A DNA stretch of 64,000 nt from an uncultured Bacteroidales bacterium. Its GTDB lineage: Bacteria; Bacteroidota; Bacteroidia; Bacteroidales; Muribaculaceae. Below are positions 44,920 through 53,706 of this stretch, in pieces; the first letter of the stretch is position 1, and the number at the start of each line of letters is the position of its first letter. The translations under genes were made by a program, and so were the position numbers. The DNA is taken from assembly GCA_900542185.1 (NCBI GenBank), contig UQMZ01000007.1:39785-103784 (forward strand). Reading direction: 5' to 3'. Under the pieces are notes generated by a model. The model was not told the origin of the DNA and made no database searches. It worked only from the letters and a program-made list of their open reading frames with translations.

Positions 44920-45993
44920 ATGTTGAAAGACAATATAACCATCAACGGCAGCACCGTCTTCGTAACCGGTGTTGCCGGTTTCATAGGTGCCAACTTAGCG
45001 AAACGGCTGTTGGCCGAATATCCTGAATGTCGAGTGGTGGGCATTGATTCCCTAACGGATTATTACGATACGTCGCTTAAGTATGAACGACTGACTGAAC
45101 TTGAGAAATACGGCGACCGCTTCGTATTCGTAAAGGGTTCAATTTCGGATCGTCAGGCAATTGACCGGATATTTAAGGATTACCAGCCGGAAATAGTAGT
45201 CAATCTCGCCGCCCAGGCCGGAGTACGCTATTCCATCGAGAATCCCGATGCTTACGTGGACAGCAATCTGATAGGATTCTACAACATACTGGAAGCATGC
45301 AGACATAGCTATGATCCGGGCAACACGCCGGTGCAGCATCTGGTGTTCGCATCATCTTCGAGTGTGTATGGCTCCAACAAGAAGGTTCCTTACAGCACCG
45401 ACGACAAGGTGGACAATCCGGTCAGCCTGTATGCCGCTACCAAGAAAAGCAACGAGCTGATGGCGCACGCATACGCCAAACTTTACGACATCCCGTCTAC
45501 GGGTCTGCGATTCTTCACGGTCTACGGGCCCTGCGGCCGTCCCGACATGGCATACTTCGGATTCACCGACAAGCTTGTGAACGGCCGGACCATAAAGATT
45601 TTCAATTATGGAGACTGCAAACGAGACTTCACATATATAGACGATATCGTGGAAGGAGTGATCCGCGTGATGCGTCATGCACCGGAACGCAGCAAGGGGG
45701 AGGATGGTCTACCCGTACCACCGTATAAGATCTACAACATCGGCAACAGCCATCCGGAGAATCTGCTGGATTTTGTCAGGATACTTCAGGAGGAACTGGT
45801 ATCTGCCAAAATATTGCCGGCTGATTTTGACTTTGACGCGCACACCGAGATGGTGCCGATGCAGCCGGGAGACGTTCCGGTCACATACGCCGACACAACG
45901 CCGCTGGAGCAGGATTTCGGATTCCGGCCGTCAACACCTTTACGTATAGGGTTGCGGGCCTTCGCGCAGTGGTATGCCTCGAAACACAAGTGA
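44920..45993 (+). CDS. UDP-glucuronate 4-epimerase (SDR family)
   Basis: A 357-residue extended SDR: Rossmann motif GVAGFIGAN (about 16-24), the catalytic Tyr171-x3-Lys175 in LYAATKKSNELMAHAY, SSSVYG, and the family-typical RFFTVYGPCGRPDMA and KRDFTYIDDIVEG. These match UDP-GlcA 4-epimerases, which make UDP-galacturonate. The adjacent ugd supports this. UDP-glucose 4-epimerase activity is a less likely alternative. Confidence 0.9.
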   Translation: MLKDNITINGSTVFVTGVAGFIGANLAKRLLAEYPECRVVGIDSLTDYYDTSLKYERLTELEKYGDRFVFVKGSISDRQAIDRIFKDYQPEIVVNLAAQAGVRYSIENPDAYVDSNLIGFYNILEACRHSYDPGNTPVQHLVFASSSSVYGSNKKVPYSTDDKVDNPVSLYAATKKSNELMAHAYAKLYDIPSTGLRFFTVYGPCGRPDMAYFGFTDKLVNGRTIKIFNYGDCKRDFTYIDDIVEGVIRVMRHAPERSKGEDGLPVPPYKIYNIGNSHPENLLDFVRILQEELVSAKILPADFDFDAHTEMVPMQPGDVPVTYADTTPLEQDFGFRPSTPLRIGLRAFAQWYASKHK

Positions 45994-46032
45994 TAATCGA
46001 CTATACGGCATTTATCATTTTAACATTCAGGG

Positions 46033-46917
46033 ATGCATATCAAGGCACTGTGCAGGTTGATTCGGCCTCAACAATGGATTAAAAACGGATTTGTGTTTCT
46101 GCCTATCTTCTTCGGGCGGTCGCTTTTCGATGCTCGTATATGGGCGCATGCCATAATTGCATTCATTGCGTTTTGCGGCATTTCAAGTGCAGTCTATTGC
46201 ATGAACGATATCCGTGATGTTGAAAGTGACCGGCGGCATCCAAGGAAATGCCGCCGACCGATAGCCGCCGGCCAGATAAGTGTCAACCAGGCATGGATCA
46301 CATTCGTGATCCTGGTATGCATTTCGTTTACACTATCGATATTATGTCTGAATACGACTCCCGGAATGTATGTTAGTCTTATCCTACTGACATACCTTAT
46401 ACTTAACATGGCGTATTCATTAGGACTCAAGAAGGTTTCTATTTTAGATGTATTCATTATCTCGCTTGGATTTGTATTGCGACTTGTTGCGGGAGGTGTG
46501 GCGGAAAATATAAAACTCACTCCATGGATAGTGATGATGACATTTCTGCTGACATTATTCCTTGCTTTTGCCAAAAGGCGTGATGACGTCATAATGCTTG
46601 AAAAACATGGCCGTCTGATGCGGGCAAGCATCAAGAACTATAACATCCAGTATATGGATGCGACATTGGGTATTCTTGCATCGGTCACGATTGTGGGCTA
46701 CATCATGTTTTGCGTTTCGCCGGAAGTAATTGAACGAATGGGTAACGAATATGTATACGTATCTTCCATATTCGTTATAGCAGGCATCCTGCGTTTCCTT
46801 CAGATAGCGATAGTAAAGAAAGACAGTGGCAGTCCTACGGATGTCATTATCCACGATAAGTTTATGCTATGTTGCATAACCCTTTGGATATTATTCTTCT
46901 TCCTTATTCTGTATTAA
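46033..46917 (+). CDS. UbiA-family prenyltransferase, decaprenyl-phosphate phosphoribosyltransferase-like
   Basis: A 294-residue integral membrane protein with about eight helices. The first aspartate-rich motif is N58-D59-IR-D62-VES-D66, followed by RRHPRKCRRPIAAG; the second is FAKRRDDVIM (about 179-188). The N-terminal LIRPQQWIKN and the RRHP segment match the subfamily that makes polyprenyl-phosphoryl-5-phosphoribose, the precursor of decaprenyl-phospho-arabinose or -ribose. The usual companions DprE1 and DprE2 are absent from the window. It lies 39 bp after the epimerase and 15 bp before the polytopic protein. Confidence 0.82.
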   Translation: MHIKALCRLIRPQQWIKNGFVFLPIFFGRSLFDARIWAHAIIAFIAFCGISSAVYCMNDIRDVESDRRHPRKCRRPIAAGQISVNQAWITFVILVCISFTLSILCLNTTPGMYVSLILLTYLILNMAYSLGLKKVSILDVFIISLGFVLRLVAGGVAENIKLTPWIVMMTFLLTLFLAFAKRRDDVIMLEKHGRLMRASIKNYNIQYMDATLGILASVTIVGYIMFCVSPEVIERMGNEYVYVSSIFVIAGILRFLQIAIVKKDSGSPTDVIIHDKFMLCCITLWILFFFLILY

Positions 46918-46932
46918 AGGCCCTTATGGCTT

Positions 46933-48258
46933 ATGAATAATTTAATAAAACGGGCATCCCCGGGATTGAAAAAATATGTAAATTATCTGCGCGACTGTTG
47001 TGGAAATCTGTTGCCTCGCTGGGTAAGTATATCCGTATCATCTATAGTATTGTTATACTGGCTGACGCAGATTAGAGTTCAGATCAAATTTTTTAATAAT
47101 CCGGATATCAATGGGTATGGATACTCGGAAATGCTCATCAACTATGAGGGTGGATTCGTCCGGAGGGGATTGTTCGGTCAGATATTATATTATATAAATG
47201 AATTAACAGGAATCCCTCCGATACCGCTAATTCAGGCGATATGCCTGTCGGTCATGGCAATCGTGATTCTTTACTTCGTCAATCGGTTCTATAGACTAAA
47301 ATTAAATTGGTGGATTCTTGCGTTTCCTCTGTTATTGGGTGGCGTCACCGAATGCGTAAGAAAGGACTGGATGCAGTACGCATTGCTTATATGGATATTC
47401 TGGCTCATTCATGATATAAATCCTCCGAAATGGAAGTTAGTCTGCGCTGTTATATTGTGTATAGCCGGATTGTTCTTACATGAAGCTTTCATCTTTTGGG
47501 GAATCCCTGTCGTAATGCTTTCACTATTAGTCAGGAAACAGACTCGCCGATACGGTATAATCGGCAGTGTATCCGTAATAGCGGTTTTTCTGTTGTTATC
47601 CGCCTTTAAAGGATCGCAACAACAAGCTGCAGACATTATTTACAGCTGGAAGCATATACAAGGCTGCGAATCTATAATATATGAATACTATAACGGTATC
47701 GGTGCATTAAGTTGGGATGCCGGACAAACGATGGCAAGACATTTATATTACAATTTCAGCAACGGCTATGCGTGGTGGCTCGTTATTCCTGTTAGATTAT
47801 TATGGATGCTGGTGATATATTATTTTCTAACCAACTTCCTGTTTGTATTTAAGAAGGATAACATAAACAGTCCCGGCTCGGACAAGACATCTTTCTCTGT
47901 CATGATATTATTCAGTTTCCTATGCCTGATTCCGATGTTCACTGTTCTTAGCTGCGACTGGATACGATTATATCAGTATGCCGCAGTCACTACATTTGGA
48001 GCTTTCATCACGTTCACACCCTCAAAATTCAAGAGTCTGTTTTCAGAGAGAATCCTTGTAGCCGTAGCAAAATTCAATCAAAATCTCGATAAGGTTGTAA
48101 AACCGACTGCCTGGTTGATGATTGTATTATTGCTATTTATAGCTGCGACACCTGTTTTTTTCATGCCGGAAAATTGCCTGCGTAGAGGCATGCTTCCTAC
48201 TCTGATACTAAATATTTCCCGTCATATTTGGGGGATAGGAGCAGAAACCTTATTTTAA
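46933..48258 (+). CDS. Polytopic membrane protein, possibly a GT-C-like glycosyltransferase
   Basis: A 441-residue protein not assigned to a named family. About ten hydrophobic segments are visible. The first external loop contains DINGYGYSEMLINYEGG and FVRRGLFGQIL, a pattern seen in uncharacterised capsule-cluster membrane proteins and possibly a GT-C-type acceptor loop. The DNA is AT-rich compared with its neighbours (17 G/C in bases 47041-47100), suggesting transfer. It follows the UbiA-like gene by 15 bp. A polymerase or a transferase using the UbiA product as donor is a reasonable guess, not shown. Confidence 0.6.
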   Translation: MNNLIKRASPGLKKYVNYLRDCCGNLLPRWVSISVSSIVLLYWLTQIRVQIKFFNNPDINGYGYSEMLINYEGGFVRRGLFGQILYYINELTGIPPIPLIQAICLSVMAIVILYFVNRFYRLKLNWWILAFPLLLGGVTECVRKDWMQYALLIWIFWLIHDINPPKWKLVCAVILCIAGLFLHEAFIFWGIPVVMLSLLVRKQTRRYGIIGSVSVIAVFLLLSAFKGSQQQAADIIYSWKHIQGCESIIYEYYNGIGALSWDAGQTMARHLYYNFSNGYAWWLVIPVRLLWMLVIYYFLTNFLFVFKKDNINSPGSDKTSFSVMILFSFLCLIPMFTVLSCDWIRLYQYAAVTTFGAFITFTPSKFKSLFSERILVAVAKFNQNLDKVVKPTAWLMIVLLLFIAATPVFFMPENCLRRGMLPTLILNISRHIWGIGAETLF

Positions 48259-48293
48259 AGTATGCTTACGTCTGTGTGCAAAAATTGAAATCT

Positions 48294-49589
48294 ATGTCAA
48301 ATAGTAAATTATTAACATTATGCATAACCGGTACTTGTGTATTCGGAGTGTCAGCACAGTCTGGGAGCTGGAAAGGGGAGCTTAAGGTAGGTGGCACTAC
48401 GCTGCCTATCGTATTTAACTTTTCGGCTGAAGGCTGCACTCTGGATTCACCGGCACAGGGAGCCAAAGGGATTCCGACAAAATGGACTCCGGACGCATCC
48501 GGCAAGGTTGCAGTACAGATTCCGGTAATCAACGGTTCGTTCGAAGGGATGCTGACGGGCGATTCCATTCCCGGCATGTTCACACAGCATGGTTACTCGG
48601 TTCCATTGACACTCCGTCCGGGAGAAGTAAAGCTAAACCGCCCTCAGACACCCAAACCGCCATATCCCTACACCACAGAGGATGTATCGTTCAAAAATGG
48701 CGATGCCGTCCTTCGTGGCACACTTACTCTGCCCGAAAACTACACAAAGAATACACCGGCGCTCGTCATGATTACAGGAAGCGGATTGCAGAATCGTGAC
48801 GAGGAAGTATTCGGACACAAACCGTTTGCCGTTGTTGCCGATGCCCTCGCTCGTCAGGGTATAGCCACCCTTCGATACGATGACCGGGGATTCGGCGAAT
48901 CAACCGGAGACATCGTTAACAGCACCATAGACGATTTCAAAAACGACGCTGCGGCCGGCATCAGGTTACTCCGCAAACGTTTCAAACATGTAGGAGTTCT
49001 TGGGCATAGCGAAGGTGGGACAATAGCAATGATGCTTGCAGCCGACAAGGCTGTAGATTTCGCCATATCTCTTGCAGGCATGACCGTAAGCGGCAAGGAA
49101 CTGTTGCTACGCCAGAATCGGGACGTTCTTGTCGGAATGGGATTGAGCTCTGAAGTTGTCGATATTTATTGCAAACATCTGTCCGATGGAATGGATGCGG
49201 TTATAGTCGGCAAAGATCCTGAACCTGTCGACGACACGCAACTTCCGGCAGCCCTTAACCAGAATCTCAACAAGGCGTTCCTGCAGTTCTCAACGCCATA
49301 TATACGCTCGTTTATCCGGCTTAACGCCAAGGATAATCTCGCCAAGACAACAGTTCCGCTTTTAGCTTTAAACGGTACGAAGGACACCCAGGTGGATTAT
49401 GTTAATAATCTCGCTGTAGTTAAGTCTCTTTCACCTAATAAGCAGTTTACAGTCAAATCATACGAAAGCCTGAACCATTTCTTTCAGCACGCCGAAACCG
49501 GCTCCGTTGATGAATACTGCAAAATCGAAGAAACCATATCTCCAGAAGTTCTATCCGACATCATAGTCTGGATCAAGTCATTAGAATAA
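48294..49589 (+). CDS. Exported alpha/beta hydrolase
   Basis: From the ATG at 48294 the protein is 431 residues with a signal peptide (ending near VSAQS). The upstream in-frame start at 48228 overlaps the previous gene and would bury the signal. An N-terminal beta domain (GSWKGELKVGGTTLPIVFNF) of about 120 residues precedes the hydrolase core: oxyanion segment ITGSGLQNRDE, nucleophile Ser239 in GHSEGG, and the catalytic His in LNHFFQH. It resembles esterase/peptidase members of the S33-like superfamily. The substrate is unknown. A perfect hairpin terminator follows. Confidence 0.85.
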   Translation: MSNSKLLTLCITGTCVFGVSAQSGSWKGELKVGGTTLPIVFNFSAEGCTLDSPAQGAKGIPTKWTPDASGKVAVQIPVINGSFEGMLTGDSIPGMFTQHGYSVPLTLRPGEVKLNRPQTPKPPYPYTTEDVSFKNGDAVLRGTLTLPENYTKNTPALVMITGSGLQNRDEEVFGHKPFAVVADALARQGIATLRYDDRGFGESTGDIVNSTIDDFKNDAAAGIRLLRKRFKHVGVLGHSEGGTIAMMLAADKAVDFAISLAGMTVSGKELLLRQNRDVLVGMGLSSEVVDIYCKHLSDGMDAVIVGKDPEPVDDTQLPAALNQNLNKAFLQFSTPYIRSFIRLNAKDNLAKTTVPLLALNGTKDTQVDYVNNLAVVKSLSPNKQFTVKSYESLNHFFQHAETGSVDEYCKIEETISPEVLSDIIVWIKSLE

Positions 49590-49593
49590 TAAT

Positions 49594-49625
49594 GGCGCAT
49601 TCTCATTGTTTTCCGAGAATGCGCC
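49594..49625. terminator. Bidirectional terminator between convergent genes
   Basis: A perfect 11-bp stem (GGCGCATTCTC 49594-49604 with GAGAATGCGCC 49615-49625), 10-nt loop, AT-rich on both sides. It serves the hydrolase gene and the opposing Wzi-like gene. Confidence 0.85.
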
Positions 49626-49668
49626 GAATAAATATTCTGTATATCTATTGTGGAATTCCGATACTCTA

Positions 49669-51153
49669 TCAGAACTTGATAAAACCGGTTTTAGAAATCG
49701 TGATACCCACACCGGCACTCTTGCCGATAAGATTGCCATAATCGAGACCTACAGAGAGTGTTCCTTCCCAGCCTTTCAGTTTAGCGGGATGCCAGCTGGC
49801 CTGTACAAGCATGCTGAAATCATGCTGCACATGTTTTGTAGGAATATCATAAGTACCCCAGCTGTTAATGCCGCTCATACGCATTTTCCATGACACCTGT
49901 TTCGTGGGATCTCCTTTCAGGCCAATATTCCATGCATCCACACGATTGTGCAGGAACATGTTCTGATGCCCGGCATTATAGATTGGGGAAATCAGAAACG
50001 GATTGCCCATAGCATAACCATAGTTTGACCAGGTCTGATAGATATAATGGTTATAGTAATTGTCTTTGGACGATACCTGATGGTTCAAGGCCGGAGTATG
50101 GTCATAATATGCGGGACCCGACTGATCCCGTGTGGTCAAATATTCGATAACAGCTTCCGAAATGAATGGATTCTCTGGCATGTGACCTTCAATACCCCAC
50201 AGGCCGTCTTTCCAGGGATAGTCAAAGAACAGCATGGAATGATCCTCGAAAAAATGCTGATAGTATGCCTTTACACTCCATCCTTTCGGATCATACCATC
50301 CCAACGCGAATGTCCAGTTCCCCAGAAAGTTGCCTTGAACATTCAGCTGTTCGCCTACTGGCGTCGAGGACTCGCCGCCCAGCGGTATTAACCCTTTGAT
50401 CCAAGCCTTGAGGTTATTGGGATGGCTGCGTTTGGTCCATCCATCGGTTGAAGAATAAACGTATGATGTTCCTCCGAACTGCGTATCCATCCTTAGGCCA
50501 AGTTCACCGACTAATGGAAACTGACGCTTATCGCCGAACTTGAAATATATGGCACGAGTACAATACATCAGATCGAGAGTATACGCTGATTTGTATTCCT
50601 TATAATGATCTTTCAGCCAACGATTCTGGGTAAACATGCCGTAGCCTATGTAACCTTTCACCGCAAACCAGCCCTTGCATCCCCATACATCTGCATAATC
50701 GAAAATTCCGATTCGAAACTGAGGAATAGGTCTTGCATTGCTCGATGTCGTCATATTGCCTGATGAGAGATCGGATGTAATCACGTCGCCCGTCATCTCC
50801 TTCTGGCCGATCATGGCGTTCAGACAGCGGTATCTCACTTCAGCATAAATCTGCTGAGGAATAAACGCTTCCTGAAAATTATATGCTCCACCGAGATCCA
50901 CTCCTGCTCCCCATGAAAACTTCTTTTCTTTGTCAAGATCGTGGAATATACCCGCACGAATCCAACCATTGTTTTTCTTCAAGCCGGAGAAACCGTAATG
51001 ATCGTTGACCATCCAGAATGGAGTATGGGCACCACGACTGAAAGTGACGCCGATTTCACCGCGATAGCGCAATGAATCGCCAAATTCGCGCCCATAAGCG
51101 GAAATAGTGGAACATGCCGCAAGCAACAGGCCTATAGTAAGTAATTTCTTCAT
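49669..51153 (-). CDS. Wzi-like capsule assembly outer-membrane protein
   Basis: A 494-residue protein with a signal peptide (ending near ISAYG). The sequence is dominated by alternating aromatic/polar strands (RGEIGVTFSRG, WTFALGWYDPKGWSVKAYYQHFFEDHSM) of a large beta-barrel and ends in Phe. It matches the capsule assembly Wzi family of Bacteroidetes, which attach or organise capsular polysaccharide at the cell surface. It is close to the UDP-sugar and UbiA genes but on the other strand with its own -7 element. Confidence 0.85.
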   Translation of the reverse strand: MKKLLTIGLLLAACSTISAYGREFGDSLRYRGEIGVTFSRGAHTPFWMVNDHYGFSGLKKNNGWIRAGIFHDLDKEKKFSWGAGVDLGGAYNFQEAFIPQQIYAEVRYRCLNAMIGQKEMTGDVITSDLSSGNMTTSSNARPIPQFRIGIFDYADVWGCKGWFAVKGYIGYGMFTQNRWLKDHYKEYKSAYTLDLMYCTRAIYFKFGDKRQFPLVGELGLRMDTQFGGTSYVYSSTDGWTKRSHPNNLKAWIKGLIPLGGESSTPVGEQLNVQGNFLGNWTFALGWYDPKGWSVKAYYQHFFEDHSMLFFDYPWKDGLWGIEGHMPENPFISEAVIEYLTTRDQSGPAYYDHTPALNHQVSSKDNYYNHYIYQTWSNYGYAMGNPFLISPIYNAGHQNMFLHNRVDAWNIGLKGDPTKQVSWKMRMSGINSWGTYDIPTKHVQHDFSMLVQASWHPAKLKGWEGTLSVGLDYGNLIGKSAGVGITISKTGFIKF

Positions 51154-51202
51154 CTTTATTTATCGATATTGCATATTTAACAATATGCTGACTCTAATGG
51201 TG

Positions 51203-51210
51203 CAAAATTA
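51203..51210 (-). promoter_or_regulatory. -7 element of the Wzi-like gene
   Basis: The minus strand reads TAATTTTG (51210-51203), 50 bp before the start codon. No clear -33. Confidence 0.55.
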
Positions 51211-51288
51211 AACAAAAAATTTTACATAATGACTACTACACATGGTAAAGATGATAATAAACCGTGTGACGAGGTCGTTTTTTAATGG

Positions 51289-53679
51289 ATGAATAGGTTG
51301 TTTACAGGCATAATAATGATGATTGTCATAGTTTTCGGCATAAATGCCGAGAATGTGAAGATCAGCGGCAAGGTGATAGACAACGAGGACAAGCCGATAG
51401 AATTCGGCACTGTCCGCGTGGCAGGGACTGCCTTAGGGACCAATACCAATCTGAAGGGAGACTATACATTGACAATTGCGCAAAAGGATACTATCGAAAT
51501 GGTGTTCAGCTGTGTAGGCTTCAAGACTGTAAAACATAAGCTTGTCAATCCGAAGGGTGATCTTACTCTTAACGTGCGCCTTTATCCCATGGATGTAGAC
51601 CTTAAGGAGTTTGAGGTAATCGGTTTCCGTAACAATATCAACGGGATGCAGTCGTTCGATACCGAAAGTTTCAAGCTTTCGCCCGATGTGTCTGGTGGAA
51701 GCGTCGAAGCCATGATCACGACTATGCCGGGCGTGAACTCCAATAACGAGATGTCATCGCAATATTCCGTACGAGGGGGCACATTCGACGAGAATTCGGT
51801 GTATATCAACGGCATGGAGGTGTATAGGCCTCAGCTGATACGCTCCGGCCAACAGGAGGGACTGAGTATCATCAACCCCGACATGGTCGGCAACCTTAAA
51901 TTCTCGACCGGAGGCTTCCCGGCACGATACGCCGACAAAATGTCGTCAGCTCTGGACATTACATATCGTGAGCCTGAAGCACTTGAGGGGGCTGTGTCCG
52001 CCAGCCTGATGGGAGGAAGCGTGATGTTCGGACAGAATTCCGGCAAGTTCTCGCAGATACACGGAGCCAGACTGAAAAAGAACAATTCCCTGCTTGCAAG
52101 CCAGGACACAAAAGGGGAGTATGATCCATTGTTCTTCGACTACCAGACCAATATGACCCTGAAGCCGAACGACCACTGGAGCATCAATCTGATGGGAAAC
52201 ATCTCGCTGAATCATTTCAACTTCAAGCCGCACGACCGCGAGACGACATTCGGAACTTCGCAGGATGCCAAAAGCTTCCGTGTATATTTTGACGGTGCGG
52301 AAAGAGACAAGTTCGAGACATATCTCGGAGCATTGACGGTGAACTACCGTCACAACAAAGCCACGAGCTTTTCACTCGGGATCGGAGGATTTCTTAGCAA
52401 CGAGCTGGTAAGCTATGACATTTCCGGTGAATACTGGCTTGACCAGGCCGGAACAGGAGGACCCGAAGGGGTAGGCGGCGAACTTGGCGTGGGCAAATAC
52501 ATGGAGCATTCGCGCAACCGATTGAAATCATCGGTACTTTCGGTTAACTTCAAAGGTTCAACCCGTTACAAGATAAATAATTTTGCTTACGGCATAGAAT
52601 ATCAGCGTCAGAGCTTCCGCGACCGCACCAAGGAATGGGAATGGCGGGACTCGGCGGGATACTCATTGCCTCACAAACCCGACGCACTGCACCTGATATA
52701 CAATATGAAATCGCACAACGACGCAAATATCAATCGATTGTCGCTGTATGTGGAAGATGCGTTGTATATCACTACCAATTCGGCCCACATGACGCTGAAC
52801 GCTGGACTCAGGTTGTCGTACAATTCGTTCAACAAGGAATTTTTAGCGTCGCCTCGGCTTAACTTCACGGCAAGCCCCAACAACTCGCCCAACTGGATAT
52901 TCCGTCTCGGTACAGGACTCTATTATCAGAGTCCGTTTTATAAGGAATATCGTCAGACCGTGACCGATCCGCTCGGCAACGGATCAATCAGACTGAATCA
53001 GAACATCAAGTCGCCGCGAAGCGTTCAGGTCATTGCCGGCGCAGATTTCACATTCCGTGCCATGAACCGCCCCTTCAAACTTTCGGGTGAGGTATATTAT
53101 AAGAATCTGTCACGACTTATCAGCTATGAATATGATAATCTGAAGATAGTATATTCAGGCCTCAACGACTCGAAGGGATACACTATGGGACTTGACCTGA
53201 AACTGTTCGGGCAGTTTGTGGAAGGCTCCGATTCCTGGCTCAGCTTCTCGCTGATGAAGACGCAGCAGACACTCGACGGCAAGAAGATGCCGATGCCTTC
53301 CGACCAGCGTTATTCGGTATCACTTTACTTCACCGACTATCTGCCACGTTTTCCGAGGCTCAAATTCAGTCTGCGCGGTGTTGTATCCGACGGTCTGACC
53401 ATGACACCGCCTCACACATCGAGATCAAAGACGTACTTCAGGGCACCGGCTTACAAACGTCTGGACATCGGAGTTAGCTGGCAGTTCTTCGGCGCTCCCG
53501 ACCAGAAACCCAACAAGATTTTCAAGAGCATGGTGTTGGCGCTTGATGCCTTCAACCTGCTGGACATAACCAACGTGAGCAGCTACTATTGGGTAACGGA
53601 TGTGAACAACATGCAGTATGCGGTGCCCAATTATCTGACCCGCAGACAGTTTAACCTGCGTCTTTCAATGGAATTCTAA
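51289..53679 (+). CDS. TonB-dependent outer-membrane receptor
   Basis: A 796-residue receptor: signal peptide (1-20), carboxypeptidase-regulatory-like domain (VKISGKVIDNEDKPIEFGTV, about 23-105), plug domain (about 115-235, with the RGGTFDENSVYINGMEVYRP region) and a 22-strand barrel ending in MEF. No SusD partner is adjacent, so it is not a typical glycan importer; the following tricorn-like peptidase suggests peptide or siderophore-like cargo (inference). No obvious promoter lies in the 135 bp between it and the divergent Wzi-like gene. Confidence 0.93.
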   Translation: MNRLFTGIIMMIVIVFGINAENVKISGKVIDNEDKPIEFGTVRVAGTALGTNTNLKGDYTLTIAQKDTIEMVFSCVGFKTVKHKLVNPKGDLTLNVRLYPMDVDLKEFEVIGFRNNINGMQSFDTESFKLSPDVSGGSVEAMITTMPGVNSNNEMSSQYSVRGGTFDENSVYINGMEVYRPQLIRSGQQEGLSIINPDMVGNLKFSTGGFPARYADKMSSALDITYREPEALEGAVSASLMGGSVMFGQNSGKFSQIHGARLKKNNSLLASQDTKGEYDPLFFDYQTNMTLKPNDHWSINLMGNISLNHFNFKPHDRETTFGTSQDAKSFRVYFDGAERDKFETYLGALTVNYRHNKATSFSLGIGGFLSNELVSYDISGEYWLDQAGTGGPEGVGGELGVGKYMEHSRNRLKSSVLSVNFKGSTRYKINNFAYGIEYQRQSFRDRTKEWEWRDSAGYSLPHKPDALHLIYNMKSHNDANINRLSLYVEDALYITTNSAHMTLNAGLRLSYNSFNKEFLASPRLNFTASPNNSPNWIFRLGTGLYYQSPFYKEYRQTVTDPLGNGSIRLNQNIKSPRSVQVIAGADFTFRAMNRPFKLSGEVYYKNLSRLISYEYDNLKIVYSGLNDSKGYTMGLDLKLFGQFVEGSDSWLSFSLMKTQQTLDGKKMPMPSDQRYSVSLYFTDYLPRFPRLKFSLRGVVSDGLTMTPPHTSRSKTYFRAPAYKRLDIGVSWQFFGAPDQKPNKIFKSMVLALDAFNLLDITNVSSYYWVTDVNNMQYAVPNYLTRRQFNLRLSMEF

Positions 53680-53706
53680 TATTGACAATTCAAACACTAC
53701 TATATC

